Positions 17,192-25,685 of a stretch of DNA of 48,004 bases are shown piece after piece. A model generated the notes under the pieces. The model ran no database searches. It was given only the letters and a program-made list of their open reading frames with translations, and was not told the origin of the DNA. Source of the stretch: a bacterium (lineage in GTDB: Bacteria > Zhuqueibacterota > QNDG01 > JAFGCO01); the NCBI GenBank assembly GCA_016930535.1, contig JAFGGN010000029.1:1-48004 (forward strand). Direction: 5' to 3'. Within the stretch, counting starts at the first letter, position 1. The number at the start of each line of letters is the position of its first letter. A program made the translations under genes and the position numbers.

Positions 17192-18288
17192 TGCCGCTGC
17201 GGGTCACTTTTACGGGCGGGGGCACCGGGGGACATCTGTATCCGGGTCTCGCCATTATCGAGGAACTGTCCAGGCGTATGGAATGCACGATTCAATATAT
17301 CGGAACCGCCCGGGGTATTGAGAACCGGATCATACCGGAAACGGGTTACAGGTTCGACACGATCTGGATGTCGGGCATTCATCGCGGTCACCTGATCCGC
17401 AACCTGCTTTTTCCGGTAAAAATGGCGGTCAGCTTCTTTCAGGCGATGGGACACATACTCAGTTTCCGTTCGGGGCTGGTCATCGGCACCGGCGGATATG
17501 TCAGCTGGCCCGTCATGACAGCCGCCGCGGTGCTTCGGAAACCGCGATTCATCCAGGAACAGAACCAGCAGCCCGGCCTGGTGACAAAGACGCTGAGCCC
17601 GTTCATGACCGGCGTGTTTCTGAGCTTCGAAACCACGGCCGGGTATTTCAGGCGCAGGGATCATCTGCATGTGTTCGGCAACCCGACACGGGGCAGGACG
17701 CATCTGACGGACAAAGCCGAAGCCTATGAAAAGTTCCGGCTGGATCCGGACCGGTTCACGCTCTTTATATTCGGAGGCAGCCAGGGCGCCCGCGGCATCA
17801 ATGAGGCCGTCAGCGACCGGATTCCCGAATTGATGAAGAATGAAAATCTGCAGATACTCTGGGCCACCGGACCGCGCTGGTACGGTGAGATCGCCTCCCG
17901 GTTCGTGCCTTTCAGGGACCGGGTCCGTATCCTGTCCTATGTGAACGATATGGGACATGCCTATACGGTCAGCGATCTGATCGTGTGCCGGTCGGGCGCA
18001 GGCACCGTGGCCGAAATCGCGGGTGTCGGCAAGGCTGCCCTGTTCATCCCGTTCCCTGGCGCCGCAAACGCCCATCAGGAATCCAATGCACGGGTTCTCG
18101 AAGAGGCCGGAGCCGCAGCCATGGTGCTGGAACCGGAGATCGCCGGCGGAAAACTCGACCGGTGTCTCAGGGAACTGATATCAGACAGCGATAAACGAAA
18201 GGCCATGCAGGAAAATATCAGAAAATTCGCATATCCGGAAGCGGCCATGCGGATCGTAGAAACGATCACTCATTTTATAAAGGATTAA
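17191..18288 (+). CDS. murG: UDP-GlcNAc--lipid I GlcNAc transferase MurG
   Basis: MurG transfers GlcNAc onto lipid I to give lipid II on the cytoplasmic face of the membrane. The GT28 signatures are visible: GGGTGGHLYPG near residues 9-19, GTGGYVSWPV, EQNQQPG, FGGSQGARGIN, and the donor-binding stretch RSGAGTVAEIAGVGKAAL to PFPGAANAHQ. The ATG at 17191 gives 365 residues, overlaps the ftsW stop (TGATG) and has AGGGG 6 bases upstream. An ATG at 17176 would add five residues and is less likely. The receiver-like gene follows 15 bases later. Confidence 0.95.
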   Translation: MPLRVTFTGGGTGGHLYPGLAIIEELSRRMECTIQYIGTARGIENRIIPETGYRFDTIWMSGIHRGHLIRNLLFPVKMAVSFFQAMGHILSFRSGLVIGTGGYVSWPVMTAAAVLRKPRFIQEQNQQPGLVTKTLSPFMTGVFLSFETTAGYFRRRDHLHVFGNPTRGRTHLTDKAEAYEKFRLDPDRFTLFIFGGSQGARGINEAVSDRIPELMKNENLQILWATGPRWYGEIASRFVPFRDRVRILSYVNDMGHAYTVSDLIVCRSGAGTVAEIAGVGKAALFIPFPGAANAHQESNARVLEEAGAAAMVLEPEIAGGKLDRCLRELISDSDKRKAMQENIRKFAYPEAAMRIVETITHFIKD

Positions 18289-18303
18289 AACAAGGGGTGT
18301 GTT

Positions 18304-18711
18304 ATGGATGCGCATCAAAAAATTCTGGTGTCGGAAAGCGAGCCCATCATCGCGATGGATCTCGAGCATCAGCTGGTGGAATGGGGATTCAAGCATTCCG
18401 AAGTGGTTCCGCGCAGGTCGCAGGTCCACAACATGGTCAGAAGAAAAAAACCCAATCTCGTGATCATGGACAATGACATGAAGAACGGGGATCAGGACAT
18501 CCGTTCGGCTGTTCAGTTGAACAAGAAGTATAATGTGTCCATTATACTCCTGATCGACTGGATGACCGAGGAGCTGAAACGCACGGTACAGAGCCTGAAA
18601 TCCGTATACTGTATTCCCAAGCCCTTTGACAGGGACGAACTGCACCGTCTCGTGGAAGAGGCGCTTCAGCGCAAGAAACAGGCCAAACTGAAAAAAATGA
18701 AAGCCGCATGA
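18304..18711 (+). CDS. Stand-alone receiver-like protein inserted between murG and murC
   Basis: The 135-residue product is a lone response-regulator receiver fold with no output domain. Alignment by eye to the family (ILVxEDEPIIAMDLEH) puts D56 (IMDNDM) at the phosphoacceptor position and K106 (IPKPF) at the conserved lysine. The second acidic residue of the metal-binding pair is Ser12 (SESEP), and the usual Ser/Thr of strand 4 is Ile84. Canonical phosphorylation may thus be impaired, suggesting a pseudo-receiver acting through protein contacts. The tail is very basic (RKKQAKLKKMKAA). It follows murG by 15 bases and overlaps murC by ATGA, so it is translationally coupled to cell-wall synthesis. 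Partners are unknown. Confidence 0.85.
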   Translation: MDAHQKILVSESEPIIAMDLEHQLVEWGFKHSEVVPRRSQVHNMVRRKKPNLVIMDNDMKNGDQDIRSAVQLNKKYNVSIILLIDWMTEELKRTVQSLKSVYCIPKPFDRDELHRLVEEALQRKKQAKLKKMKAA

Positions 18712-20114
18712 GTCCGGGTCAGACAAAAAATCCCGGCTGGTTTCTGGGCCGCACGCGCCACATGCATTTCGTGGGTATCGGCGGTATCGGCATGAGCGGA
18801 ATCGCCGAAGTGCTGCTGAACCTGGGATTCAGGGTGAGCGGCAGCGACCGGCAGCTTTCCGCGGTCACGGAGCATTTGGAACAGCTGGGCGCCGAGATTC
18901 ATGAGGGGCATGACGGCGGCTATGTGAGCGGGGCGGATGTGGTCGTCATTTCTTCCGCCGTGCCGCAGGACAATCCGGAAGTCGTGGCGGCGCATGCGCA
19001 GAAAATCCCCGTAATACGGCGGGCCGAGATGCTCGGCGAGCTGATGCGTGTGAGACAGGGAATCGCCATAGGCGGTACGCACGGCAAAACCACAACCACT
19101 TCCATGGCGGGACTCGTTCTGCAGGAAGCGGGACTGGATCCCACGCTCATTGTCGGAGGCAAGCTGCGAAGCCTGAAAACGAACGCAAGACTGGGGGAGG
19201 GCCAGTACCTCGTGGTCGAGGCCGATGAATTCGACCGCAGTTTTCTGCAGCTGACACCTTTTCTGGCCGTGATCACGAATATTGAAACCGAGCATCTGGA
19301 TTGTTATGACAATCTGGACGATATCAAGCATGCATTCGTGACCTATGCCAATCAGGTGGCATTTTACGGCAGCGTGATTCTGTGCCTGGATGAAGGATCC
19401 CTGCAGGAGATCATGCCGAAACTCAAGCGCCGGATCGTGACCTACGGTCTGACGCCGCAGGCCCAGGTACGTGCGGCGGATGCGCGCTTCAATGAAAACA
19501 GCAGCCGGTATACGGCCTGGTTCGGGGGACAGCGCCTGGGTGAAATACAGCTTCAGCTGCCCGGTATACACAATGTCAGAAACAGCCTGGCCGCGCTGGC
19601 AGTCGGGCTCGAACTTGAGATTCCGTTCAAGACCATTCAAAAGGCCCTGGGAGAATTTACCGGCGTGCACAGGCGTTTTGAAATCAAGTACAACGAGAAC
19701 GATTTGCTCGTGGTGGATGATTATGCGCATCATCCCACGGAAATTCAGGCCACGCTGAGGGCGGCCAGAGAGGGATGGGACAGGCGCGTGGTGGCCGTGT
19801 TTCAGCCTCATCTGTACAGCAGGACACGTGACTTTTATCATGATTTCGGCCAGAGTTTCTTCGATGCGGATGTGCTGGTCGTCACCGATATCTACCCGGC
19901 TCGGGAAAAACCCGTGGAAGGCGTCACAGGCGCCCTGGTGGCAGACGAGGCACGTGCACTGGGACACAGAAACGTGAATTACATACCGGACAAAACCGAA
20001 GTGCCCGCATTTTTACAGAACACGGTCCGGCCGGGTGACATGATTATCACCATGGGAGCGGGTGATATATGGAAAACCGGGGAAAGCTTCATCGAATCGG
20101 TTAAAAAACAATGA
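18708..20114 (+). CDS. murC: UDP-MurNAc--L-alanine ligase MurC
   Basis: MurC attaches L-alanine to UDP-MurNAc, the first amino-acid step of the stem peptide. The 468-residue product has the N-terminal UDP-binding HFVGIGGIGMSGIAEVL, the ATP loop GTHGKTT at residues 123-129, EADEFDRSFLQL, TNIETEHLDCYD, HNVRNSLAAL, VDDYAHHPTEI and FQPHLYSRTRDF. The length matches the family. It overlaps both neighbours by ATGA (the receiver-like gene upstream and murB downstream). Confidence 0.96.
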   Translation: MSPGQTKNPGWFLGRTRHMHFVGIGGIGMSGIAEVLLNLGFRVSGSDRQLSAVTEHLEQLGAEIHEGHDGGYVSGADVVVISSAVPQDNPEVVAAHAQKIPVIRRAEMLGELMRVRQGIAIGGTHGKTTTTSMAGLVLQEAGLDPTLIVGGKLRSLKTNARLGEGQYLVVEADEFDRSFLQLTPFLAVITNIETEHLDCYDNLDDIKHAFVTYANQVAFYGSVILCLDEGSLQEIMPKLKRRIVTYGLTPQAQVRAADARFNENSSRYTAWFGGQRLGEIQLQLPGIHNVRNSLAALAVGLELEIPFKTIQKALGEFTGVHRRFEIKYNENDLLVVDDYAHHPTEIQATLRAAREGWDRRVVAVFQPHLYSRTRDFYHDFGQSFFDADVLVVTDIYPAREKPVEGVTGALVADEARALGHRNVNYIPDKTEVPAFLQNTVRPGDMIITMGAGDIWKTGESFIESVKKQ

Positions 20115-21025
20115 CTGAAAAAGCGTACATATTCCAGCGGCTCAAGAAGGTCAGCCGGGGGAACATTCTTATCGATGAACCGCTGTCGGGGCATACGTCA
20201 TTTAAAATCGGCGGTCCCGCGGATATCTATATACAGCCGGTCGATCAGGAGGACGTGGTTCAGGTGATCGAGTTCTGCAACAGGGAAGGCATTCCGCGTC
20301 TCGTGATCGGAAACGGAACGAATATGCTGGTGAGTGACGACGGATGGCGCGGCGTCGTGATCGATATTTCAAAGGCCTTTTCACATCTGGCGGACAAGGG
20401 CAATGTCATTACGGCAGGTGCGGGCGTGACCCTGAAAAAACTGATCCGTTACTGCAGGGAGCGGGGGCTGGCCGGTCTGGAGGCCCTGGCCGGTATTCCG
20501 GGCCAGGTCGGAGGCGGGCTCGTACTGAACGCGGGTGCTTTTGGTACGGAAATCATGGAGCATGTCATCTCGGTCCGCCTTCTGAACGGTGAGGGCCGTA
20601 TGGAACTGTGGAAGCGCAACGAAATCAAGGCCGGATACAGAAAAACGAACCTGCCGGTTTCAAGTATTCTGATCGAGGCCCAATTCGCCCTGCTTGAAGG
20701 AAATCCCAAGGCCATGGAGATGTTCGAAGACGGCATTCTGAAAAAACGCAGGGCCAAACAGCCGCTGTCCCTGCCGTCCGCCGGGTCGGTGTTCAAACGC
20801 CCCCCGAATGATTTCGCAGGACGTCTCATCGAGGAAGCCGGTCTGAAAGGATTCCGTATCGGGGATGCCATGGTTTCAAGAAAGCATGCCAATTTTATCG
20901 TGAATTGTCATCTGGCCTCGGCCAGGGACGTGATGCGCGTGATCGAAGAAGTTCGGGAGACCGTCAAAAGCCGTTTCGGCGTGACACTGGAACCTGAAAT
21001 ACATCTGATCGGATTTGGAACGTGA
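20111..21025 (+). CDS. murB: UDP-N-acetylenolpyruvoylglucosamine reductase MurB
   Basis: MurB is the FAD enzyme that reduces enolpyruvyl-UDP-GlcNAc to UDP-MurNAc with NADPH. The 304-residue product shows the FAD-binding PCMH fold (HTSFKIGGPADI, IGNGTNMLVSDDGWRG, LAGIPGQVGGGLVLNAGAFG). It also has the catalytic Ser region SLPSAGSVFKRP, RKHANFIVN and the catalytic-Glu region LEPEIHLIG. The short length and the GSVFKRP arrangement fit the type II (Bacillus/Staphylococcus-like) rather than the longer E. coli form. It overlaps murC by ATGA and ftsQ by TGATG. Confidence 0.95.
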   Translation: MTEKAYIFQRLKKVSRGNILIDEPLSGHTSFKIGGPADIYIQPVDQEDVVQVIEFCNREGIPRLVIGNGTNMLVSDDGWRGVVIDISKAFSHLADKGNVITAGAGVTLKKLIRYCRERGLAGLEALAGIPGQVGGGLVLNAGAFGTEIMEHVISVRLLNGEGRMELWKRNEIKAGYRKTNLPVSSILIEAQFALLEGNPKAMEMFEDGILKKRRAKQPLSLPSAGSVFKRPPNDFAGRLIEEAGLKGFRIGDAMVSRKHANFIVNCHLASARDVMRVIEEVRETVKSRFGVTLEPEIHLIGFGT

Positions 21026-21795
21026 TGAAACGAACACAGGGAAATGAGGATCTGGTCCGTGAGTTCAGAGCGACGCTTGTCGTTGCCGTCGTTTTGTTTC
21101 TCGGATTCGTCGTGGGCAAGGCCTACGTGAAGTGGCTGAAGTCCGGCCCGACGTTTCAGGTCAGGCGGATCGAAATCGAGGGCAACGATCTTCTGTCCGA
21201 TGCAAGAATAGAGGATATGGCCAGGCTCCGGACCCGGGTGCCCATCTGGCAGATCGATCTCGTCGGAGGCGAACGGTCCATCGAAACCGTGGATTTTGTC
21301 GATGATGTGGTCATCAGGCGCAGACTGCCGGATGTGATTCAGATCGAGGTGCATGAAAAGAAACCGGTGGCCCTGATCCGGCACAAACAGAAGCTGTACT
21401 GCGTCGACGGAGAAGGATTGATCATACCGTCCGAACCCGGCAAGATGTACGATCTGCCCATATTGAGCGGCCCTTTCAAGGGTGAAATACACATGGGACA
21501 AAAGCTCGGCGGGCACTGGATCCCGCAGGCGCTGGACATTCTTCAGCATATCCGTTATGACAGGCCGGCGATGTATTCCGAAATTTCCGAAATGGTTCTG
21601 GGAGACAAGAACGGCATTCTCATTTATACATGCAAATACGGCGTACCTGTGTATGTCGGAGACAGCATGTCCGTGTGGAAGATCCGCTGCTTCGATTCCA
21701 TTTACAGGGAACTGATGCGGACCAATGAACTGAAACTGACCAAATATATCGACTTGCGTTACAGAGGCCAAATTTTTGTCGGAAGGAGCGTTTAA
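21025..21795 (+). CDS. ftsQ: Cell division protein FtsQ
   Basis: FtsQ is a bitopic divisome scaffold that binds FtsB/FtsL. The product (256 residues from the ATG at 21025; a GTG one codon earlier is possible) has a short cytoplasmic part, one membrane segment (about residues 15-31), a POTRA domain (FQVRRIEIEGNDLLSDARIE to IQIEVHEKKPVALIRH), and a beta domain (KLYCVDGEGLIIP; ILIYTCKYGVPVYVG; YIDLRYRGQIFV). The ending YIDLRYRGQIFVG fits the FtsQ/DivIB C-terminal strand. It sits in the classic order murB-ftsQ-ftsA. Confidence 0.92.
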   Translation: MKRTQGNEDLVREFRATLVVAVVLFLGFVVGKAYVKWLKSGPTFQVRRIEIEGNDLLSDARIEDMARLRTRVPIWQIDLVGGERSIETVDFVDDVVIRRRLPDVIQIEVHEKKPVALIRHKQKLYCVDGEGLIIPSEPGKMYDLPILSGPFKGEIHMGQKLGGHWIPQALDILQHIRYDRPAMYSEISEMVLGDKNGILIYTCKYGVPVYVGDSMSVWKIRCFDSIYRELMRTNELKLTKYIDLRYRGQIFVGRSV

Positions 21796-21799
21796 ATTG

Positions 21800-23068
21800 A
21801 TGACTGCTGATTCTATCCACAGGACTTTGCATACAGACGGATTCATCACCGGATTGGACATAGGCACGAGCAAAATCGCCGTGATTATCGGAGAAGTGGC
21901 CGAATCCGGCATGATCCGGATTATGGGAGTGGGCAGCAGTCCTTCACAGGGACTGAAACAGGGCGTGGTCGTGAATCTCGAGCATGCCATCGAGTCCATA
22001 CGCAGGGCGGTTCATGAGGCACAGCTCACATCCGGTCTCCAGATCAGGGACGTGATTGTCGGTATTTCAGGCGATCATGTCAAGAGCATCAACAGCCGCG
22101 GCGTGGTGGCCGTGTCACGATCGGACCGTGAAATCGCGAAAAGCGATGTGGAGCGCGTGATCGAGGCGGCCAAGGCCATTGCGCTTCCGAGCGACCAGGA
22201 GGTGCTGCATATACTGCCCCAGGAGTTTATCGTGGACAGCCGCAAGGGCATCAAAACACCGATCGGTCTGAACGGCGTGCGTCTCGAAGCCGAGGTGCAT
22301 ATCGTTACGGGCACCATCACGGCATCCCAGAATATTGTCCGGTGTGTCGAAAAATCCGGGTTGAACGTGATCGGCCGCGTACTGGAATCGCTGGCGTCCA
22401 GCGAGGCCGTACTGACGCCGGATGAAAGGGATCTCGGTGTGGCCGTGGTCGACCTGGGCGGAGGCAACACGGATATTGCCATGTTTTATGACGGCACGGT
22501 CCGGCATACCGCCATTGTCGGCCTGGGCGGACAGAATGTCACAAACGATGTCGCGCTGGGCCTGCGTACATCCATCGATCAGGCCGAAAAGATCAAACGG
22601 AATTACGGCTGCGCATACGCCGGACTGGTCAGCCCGGACGATTATTTCGTGGCGCAGAGTATCGGGGGAAGGGAGGAAACGGAGGTGACGCATGAGATGC
22701 TGTGTACCATCATTCAGCCCAGGATGGAAGAAATTTTCAGTCTCATCTCGAAGGAGATCAAACGGTCCGCTTTCGGGGACAAAATGGGTGCCGGCATCGT
22801 GCTGACGGGCGGGGGCGCGCTGCTCAAAGGCGCGAGGGAGCTGGCACGGGATATTTTCGGTATTGCAGTCAAGACCGGATCGCCGCATATGGTCAACGGT
22901 CTGGCCGAATCCGTGCACAATCCCGGATTTTCCACGGGCGTGGGCCTCGTCATGAGCGGCTTCACGCTGATAAAGCCACAGGACAGGAAACTGCGGCATA
23001 TGAAATCCGCCATCTCGTCGAAACTGCAGGACTGGTTAGACAAGTACAAGGAGCTGTTTCATTTTTAG
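21800..23068 (+). CDS. ftsA: Cell division protein FtsA
   Basis: FtsA is the actin-like protein that tethers FtsZ to the membrane and signals to the divisome. The ATG at 21800 (422 residues, MTADSIH) follows the GGAAGGAG ribosome site at 21781-21788 and avoids overlapping ftsQ; a TTG further upstream is less likely. Actin-fold motifs are present: phosphate 1 in TGLDIGTSKIAVIIGE, phosphate 2 in VVDLGGGNTDIAMF, and the adenosine motif LTGGGALLKGARELA. The 1C-domain region (RIMGVGSSPSQGLKQG) is also seen. The last residues (KLQDWLDKYKELFHF) look like the membrane-binding amphipathic helix. Confidence 0.95.
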   Translation: MTADSIHRTLHTDGFITGLDIGTSKIAVIIGEVAESGMIRIMGVGSSPSQGLKQGVVVNLEHAIESIRRAVHEAQLTSGLQIRDVIVGISGDHVKSINSRGVVAVSRSDREIAKSDVERVIEAAKAIALPSDQEVLHILPQEFIVDSRKGIKTPIGLNGVRLEAEVHIVTGTITASQNIVRCVEKSGLNVIGRVLESLASSEAVLTPDERDLGVAVVDLGGGNTDIAMFYDGTVRHTAIVGLGGQNVTNDVALGLRTSIDQAEKIKRNYGCAYAGLVSPDDYFVAQSIGGREETEVTHEMLCTIIQPRMEEIFSLISKEIKRSAFGDKMGAGIVLTGGGALLKGARELARDIFGIAVKTGSPHMVNGLAESVHNPGFSTGVGLVMSGFTLIKPQDRKLRHMKSAISSKLQDWLDKYKELFHF

Positions 23069-23103
23069 GCGTTTCAAATCAATGACATACAAGGAGGCCA
23101 AAC

Positions 23104-24321
23104 ATGCTTAAGAAAAACACGATGTCCGGTACGGGCCGGTTGCTCGCTCTCGAGTTCGAAGAACCGGTACGCCAGCTGGCAAAAATCAAGGTTGTTGGTG
23201 TCGGGGGCGCCGGGGGAAACGCCATCAACCGCATGGTCGAGGAGCAGATGACGGGGGTCGATTTCATCGCCATCAATACGGACCTGCAGGCCCTGGACCA
23301 GAACAAGGCATCCTGCTGCCTGCAGATCGGAAAGAACCTGACACGGGGGCTGGGTGCCGGAGGCAATCCCGAAGTCGGGCGCAAGGCCATCGAGGAGAAC
23401 AAGGACGTGGTCATCGATGCGCTGTCCGAAACGGATATGGTGTTCATTGCCTGCGGCATGGGCGGCGGCACCGGAACGGGAGCGGCCCCGATCGTGGGTG
23501 AAATCGCGCGGGATCTCGGTGCGCTCACCGTGGGTATTGTCACGCGTCCGTTCGAATTCGAGGGTCTTCAGAGGACCAAACGGGCCGAAAACGGCATCAA
23601 CGAACTGCGGGAGCGTGTGGATACACTGATCGAAATTCCGAATCAGAAGCTGGTCAGCCTGGTTTCAAAAAACACACCGCTGGAGGATGCGTTCAGAAAA
23701 GCGGACGGCATTCTGATGCATGCCACCAAGGGCATTTCAGACGTGATCAATATACCGGGACTCATCAATGTGGATTTCGCGGACGTGCGCGCGGTCATGA
23801 GCCAGATGGGCGACGCCCTGATGGGCTCGGGGATTGCATCGGGTGACAGCCGCGGCCACGATGCGGCCCAGGAAGCGATTTCGAGCCCGTTGATCGAGGA
23901 CATTTCGATACGGGGTGCACTGGGTGTTCTGGTGAATATCACGGGCGGAAGGGACCTGAGTCTCTCCGATATTCAGGATGCGTCCACGATCATTCAGGAA
24001 ACCGCCGGAAACGAGGCCAATATCATCGTCGGGGCCGTGATCGATCCCACCATGGAAAACGAGCTGCGCGTGACCGTGATTGCCACGGGATTCAACAGAA
24101 ACAAGAACAAACGGCCCAGGATGCATCATGATCCCAGGGAATACCCGGTCAATCAGCCGGTGAAGGAAAACAGACTCGAGGATATTCCCCTGTTCGAGCA
24201 GATGGTCAGCGAGCCGCTGGAGCAGACACTGGGTGAAATTCTGGGTTATGAGGGTGAATTTACCCTCAATTCGAAGGACGATCCGAATATTCCGACATTT
24301 TTAAGAAGAAGCCTGGGATAG
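23104..24321 (+). CDS. ftsZ: Cell division GTPase FtsZ
   Basis: FtsZ is the tubulin-like GTPase that forms the division ring. The 405-residue product has VVGVGGAGGNAINRM, the tubulin signature GGGTGTG at residues 120-126, the loop VTRPFEFEG, NVDFADVRAVM and the T7-loop region. The C-terminal conserved peptide that binds FtsA is intact as DDPNIPTFLRRSLG, joined by a linker of about 60 residues. The N-terminus has a family-typical extension before the first strand. A strong AAGGAGG lies before the ATG. It is the last gene of the cluster, followed by the hairpin-rich region and terminator. Confidence 0.97.
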   Translation: MLKKNTMSGTGRLLALEFEEPVRQLAKIKVVGVGGAGGNAINRMVEEQMTGVDFIAINTDLQALDQNKASCCLQIGKNLTRGLGAGGNPEVGRKAIEENKDVVIDALSETDMVFIACGMGGGTGTGAAPIVGEIARDLGALTVGIVTRPFEFEGLQRTKRAENGINELRERVDTLIEIPNQKLVSLVSKNTPLEDAFRKADGILMHATKGISDVINIPGLINVDFADVRAVMSQMGDALMGSGIASGDSRGHDAAQEAISSPLIEDISIRGALGVLVNITGGRDLSLSDIQDASTIIQETAGNEANIIVGAVIDPTMENELRVTVIATGFNRNKNKRPRMHHDPREYPVNQPVKENRLEDIPLFEQMVSEPLEQTLGEILGYEGEFTLNSKDDPNIPTFLRRSLG

Positions 24322-24400
24322 CAGGATCGGGAAACAATACCGTCGGGAAGGACCGGAAGATGACGGAACAACGGAAAAACAAGGGGCGCCTTTGAGGGAA

Positions 24401-24560
24401 GTACTGGAAATTATCCTGACCAGTACCAAAGCAGCAATGCCTGACTGAAACCTGAGCCGGTCGAACCGGCAGTGACAACGCCATTCGATCGCGGTCGTTT
24501 TCCGGTTTTCTCCTCTCCTGAATGAAAATCACCTGAAATGGTGGTGTTGTGACCCGACAG
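24401..24560 (+). other. Gene-free, hairpin-rich segment after ftsZ
   Basis: I see no credible gene in 24322-24754. Two clean hairpins lie in the first part: GTACTGG (24401-24407) pairs with CCAGTAC (24420-24426), and GCCGGT (24456-24461) pairs with ACCGGC (24465-24470). They precede the long terminator stem. The run of helices could be a structured 3' UTR or a small RNA; this is inference. Confidence 0.4.
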
Positions 24561-24623
24561 AACCCTTCCCACCGACGTTCCCAAGATGGCCTCCTGGGAG
24601 CAGGTGGGAAGGGTTCCCTTTTT
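24561..24623 (+). terminator. Long-stem terminator of the dcw cluster
   Basis: AACCCTTCCCACC at 24561-24573 pairs perfectly with its complement at 24603-24615 (13 bp). The 29-base loop contains a nested TCCCA/TGGGA helix, and five T residues follow at 24619-24623. It ends transcription from ftsZ. The loop is longer than in a simple terminator. Confidence 0.7.
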
Positions 24624-24631
24624 CAAGAACG

Positions 24632-24659
24632 AAGATTAAAGAACAAAGAACAAAGAAAA
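24632..24659. repeat. Heptamer repeat, AGAACAA type, copy 2
   Basis: The 7-base units are AGATTAA, AGAACAA, AGAACAA and AGAAAAG. The 28 bases 24632-24659 are identical to 47165-47192, which lies directly after an unrelated gene. A related copy is at 2648-2670. Confidence 0.7.
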
Positions 24660-24691
24660 GATAAATGCAAAAATAAAAGAATAACACTCGG

Positions 24692-24732
24692 CAAAAAAAA
24701 GACCCCGGGGTTCGAAAAGGATCCCGGGGTCT
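24692..24732 (-). terminator. Rho-independent terminator of the barrel gene
   Basis: Read on the minus strand, AGACCCCGGG and CCCGGGGTCT (24700-24709 and 24723-24732) form a 10-bp GC-rich stem followed by eight T residues (A-run at 24693-24700). It lies 23 bases after the stop of the minus-strand gene at 24755. Confidence 0.85.
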
Positions 24733-24754
24733 AAATTTATACACCTGCGGACGG

Positions 24755-25465
24755 TCAGAATGCCACTGTAGCACCCAGTTTGATGACGACCAGATCCGTG
24801 GTCGATTCATGCGGATGATAAACCACTTTGTTGGCCTCGTTGATTTCAATATCGCCTTTTTTCAGATAACGCGCCTCTCCGCCGTTCAGGTAACGGAATC
24901 CGGCATCAATAAAAACAGTCACGTCGCGGTCGTTGGGAATCTCGGGTTTGGCTTCCTTTTCATACACCCTGAAAAGCAACCCGCCGCCGAAACCCATGCA
25001 GCTCGTGCCGTCGTCGTAATTGGTCGAGCTGGCGATCTCTTCATCGGACCATTCGCTCTTGACGCTGGTGCTGGTGCTGAAATAATTGAAGCCCAGGAGC
25101 CCGTCGAAATAGGGCCTGACCGCGCCGATGGGCGGCTGTATGCGCATCATGAGAAATCCCTGTATGATGCTGTTGGTCCGTGATACTTCGACGGTCACGT
25201 CCGGGATGGTCTGGCTCCAGGGTTCCCTCCGTGTTTCGCTGCCGTAGATCAGAAAATCGAAGCCCGCGCCGATGGACAGCGGGGTCATGGGCAGTTCGTA
25301 CAGAAACGAAAGACCGCCGCCGAAACCGGTCGCATCCAGATTGTCCGAAAATTCGTTCTGCGGAATACCGACTTCCAGATTGGCAGAAGCCTGAAACGGC
25401 GATTGTGCAGCCGCAGCCGTGCACATAATGATAAACGGAACGATCATCCATTTTTTCAATGTCAT
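24755..25465 (-). CDS. Probable outer-membrane beta-barrel protein
   Basis: The 236-residue product has a signal peptide (WMIVPFIIMCTAAAAQ). The mature part consists of alternating hydrophobic and polar strands with Gly/aromatic turns (ATGFGGGLSFLYELP, SIGAGFDFLIYG, VRPYFDGLLGFNYFS, CMGFGGGLLFRV) and ends in a phenylalanine (LVVIKLGATVAF), as barrels recognised by the BAM machinery usually do. This fits the OmpA/OmpW-sized eight-strand class, but I do not recognise the family. A GAGGAGGAG ribosome site precedes the ATG. It is monocistronic, convergent with ftsZ and followed by its own terminator. Confidence 0.8.
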   Translation of the reverse strand: MTLKKWMIVPFIIMCTAAAAQSPFQASANLEVGIPQNEFSDNLDATGFGGGLSFLYELPMTPLSIGAGFDFLIYGSETRREPWSQTIPDVTVEVSRTNSIIQGFLMMRIQPPIGAVRPYFDGLLGFNYFSTSTSVKSEWSDEEIASSTNYDDGTSCMGFGGGLLFRVYEKEAKPEIPNDRDVTVFIDAGFRYLNGGEARYLKKGDIEINEANKVVYHPHESTTDLVVIKLGATVAF

Positions 25466-25557
25466 TGCCTTCTCCTCCTCAATTCCTGGGTTTATCTAAG
25501 GTACGACAAATCAATATAAAAAGATTCAGGCTTTGAAAAAAGCGGAAAGATTTTTTC

Positions 25558-25586
25558 TTGACTTTGGCCGAGGATTTTGGTATACT
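25558..25586 (+). promoter_or_regulatory. Promoter of tRNA-Arg
   Basis: TTGACT at 25558-25563, a 17-base spacer and TATACT at 25581-25586 form a near-consensus sigma-70-type promoter, 22 bases before the mature tRNA 5' end. Confidence 0.85.
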
Positions 25587-25607
25587 GTGTTCGCTAAAAA
25601 CATTCAC

Positions 25608-25681
25608 GCGCCCGTAGCTCAGCTGGATAGAGCGCATGCCTCCGGAGCATGAGGCCACAGGTTCGACTCCTGTCGGGCGTA
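25608..25681 (+). tRNA. tRNA-Arg (anticodon CCG)
   Basis: The 74-base cloverleaf folds completely. The acceptor stem is GCGCCCG with CGGGCGT (one G-U pair at 1-72). The D arm is GCTC/GAGC. The anticodon stem CATGC/GCATG holds the loop CTCCGGA, giving anticodon CCG (25641-25643), and the T arm ACAGG/CCTGT holds TTCGACT. The discriminator is A and the CCA end is not encoded. It reads CGG arginine codons. Confidence 0.95.
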
Positions 25682-25685
25682 CTAC

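Noticed and set aside
10701..24321. Long antisense frames opposite the mur and fts genes
   Set aside because: They mirror strongly conserved coding sequence, have no family motifs and are a normal effect of codon bias.
24561..24623. Possible 4.5S/SRP RNA in the long hairpin after ftsZ
   Set aside because: A stretch GGGAGCAGGTGGGAAG looked suggestive, but the conserved GGAA tetraloop with its symmetric internal loop cannot be formed; a perfect 13-bp terminator stem explains it better.
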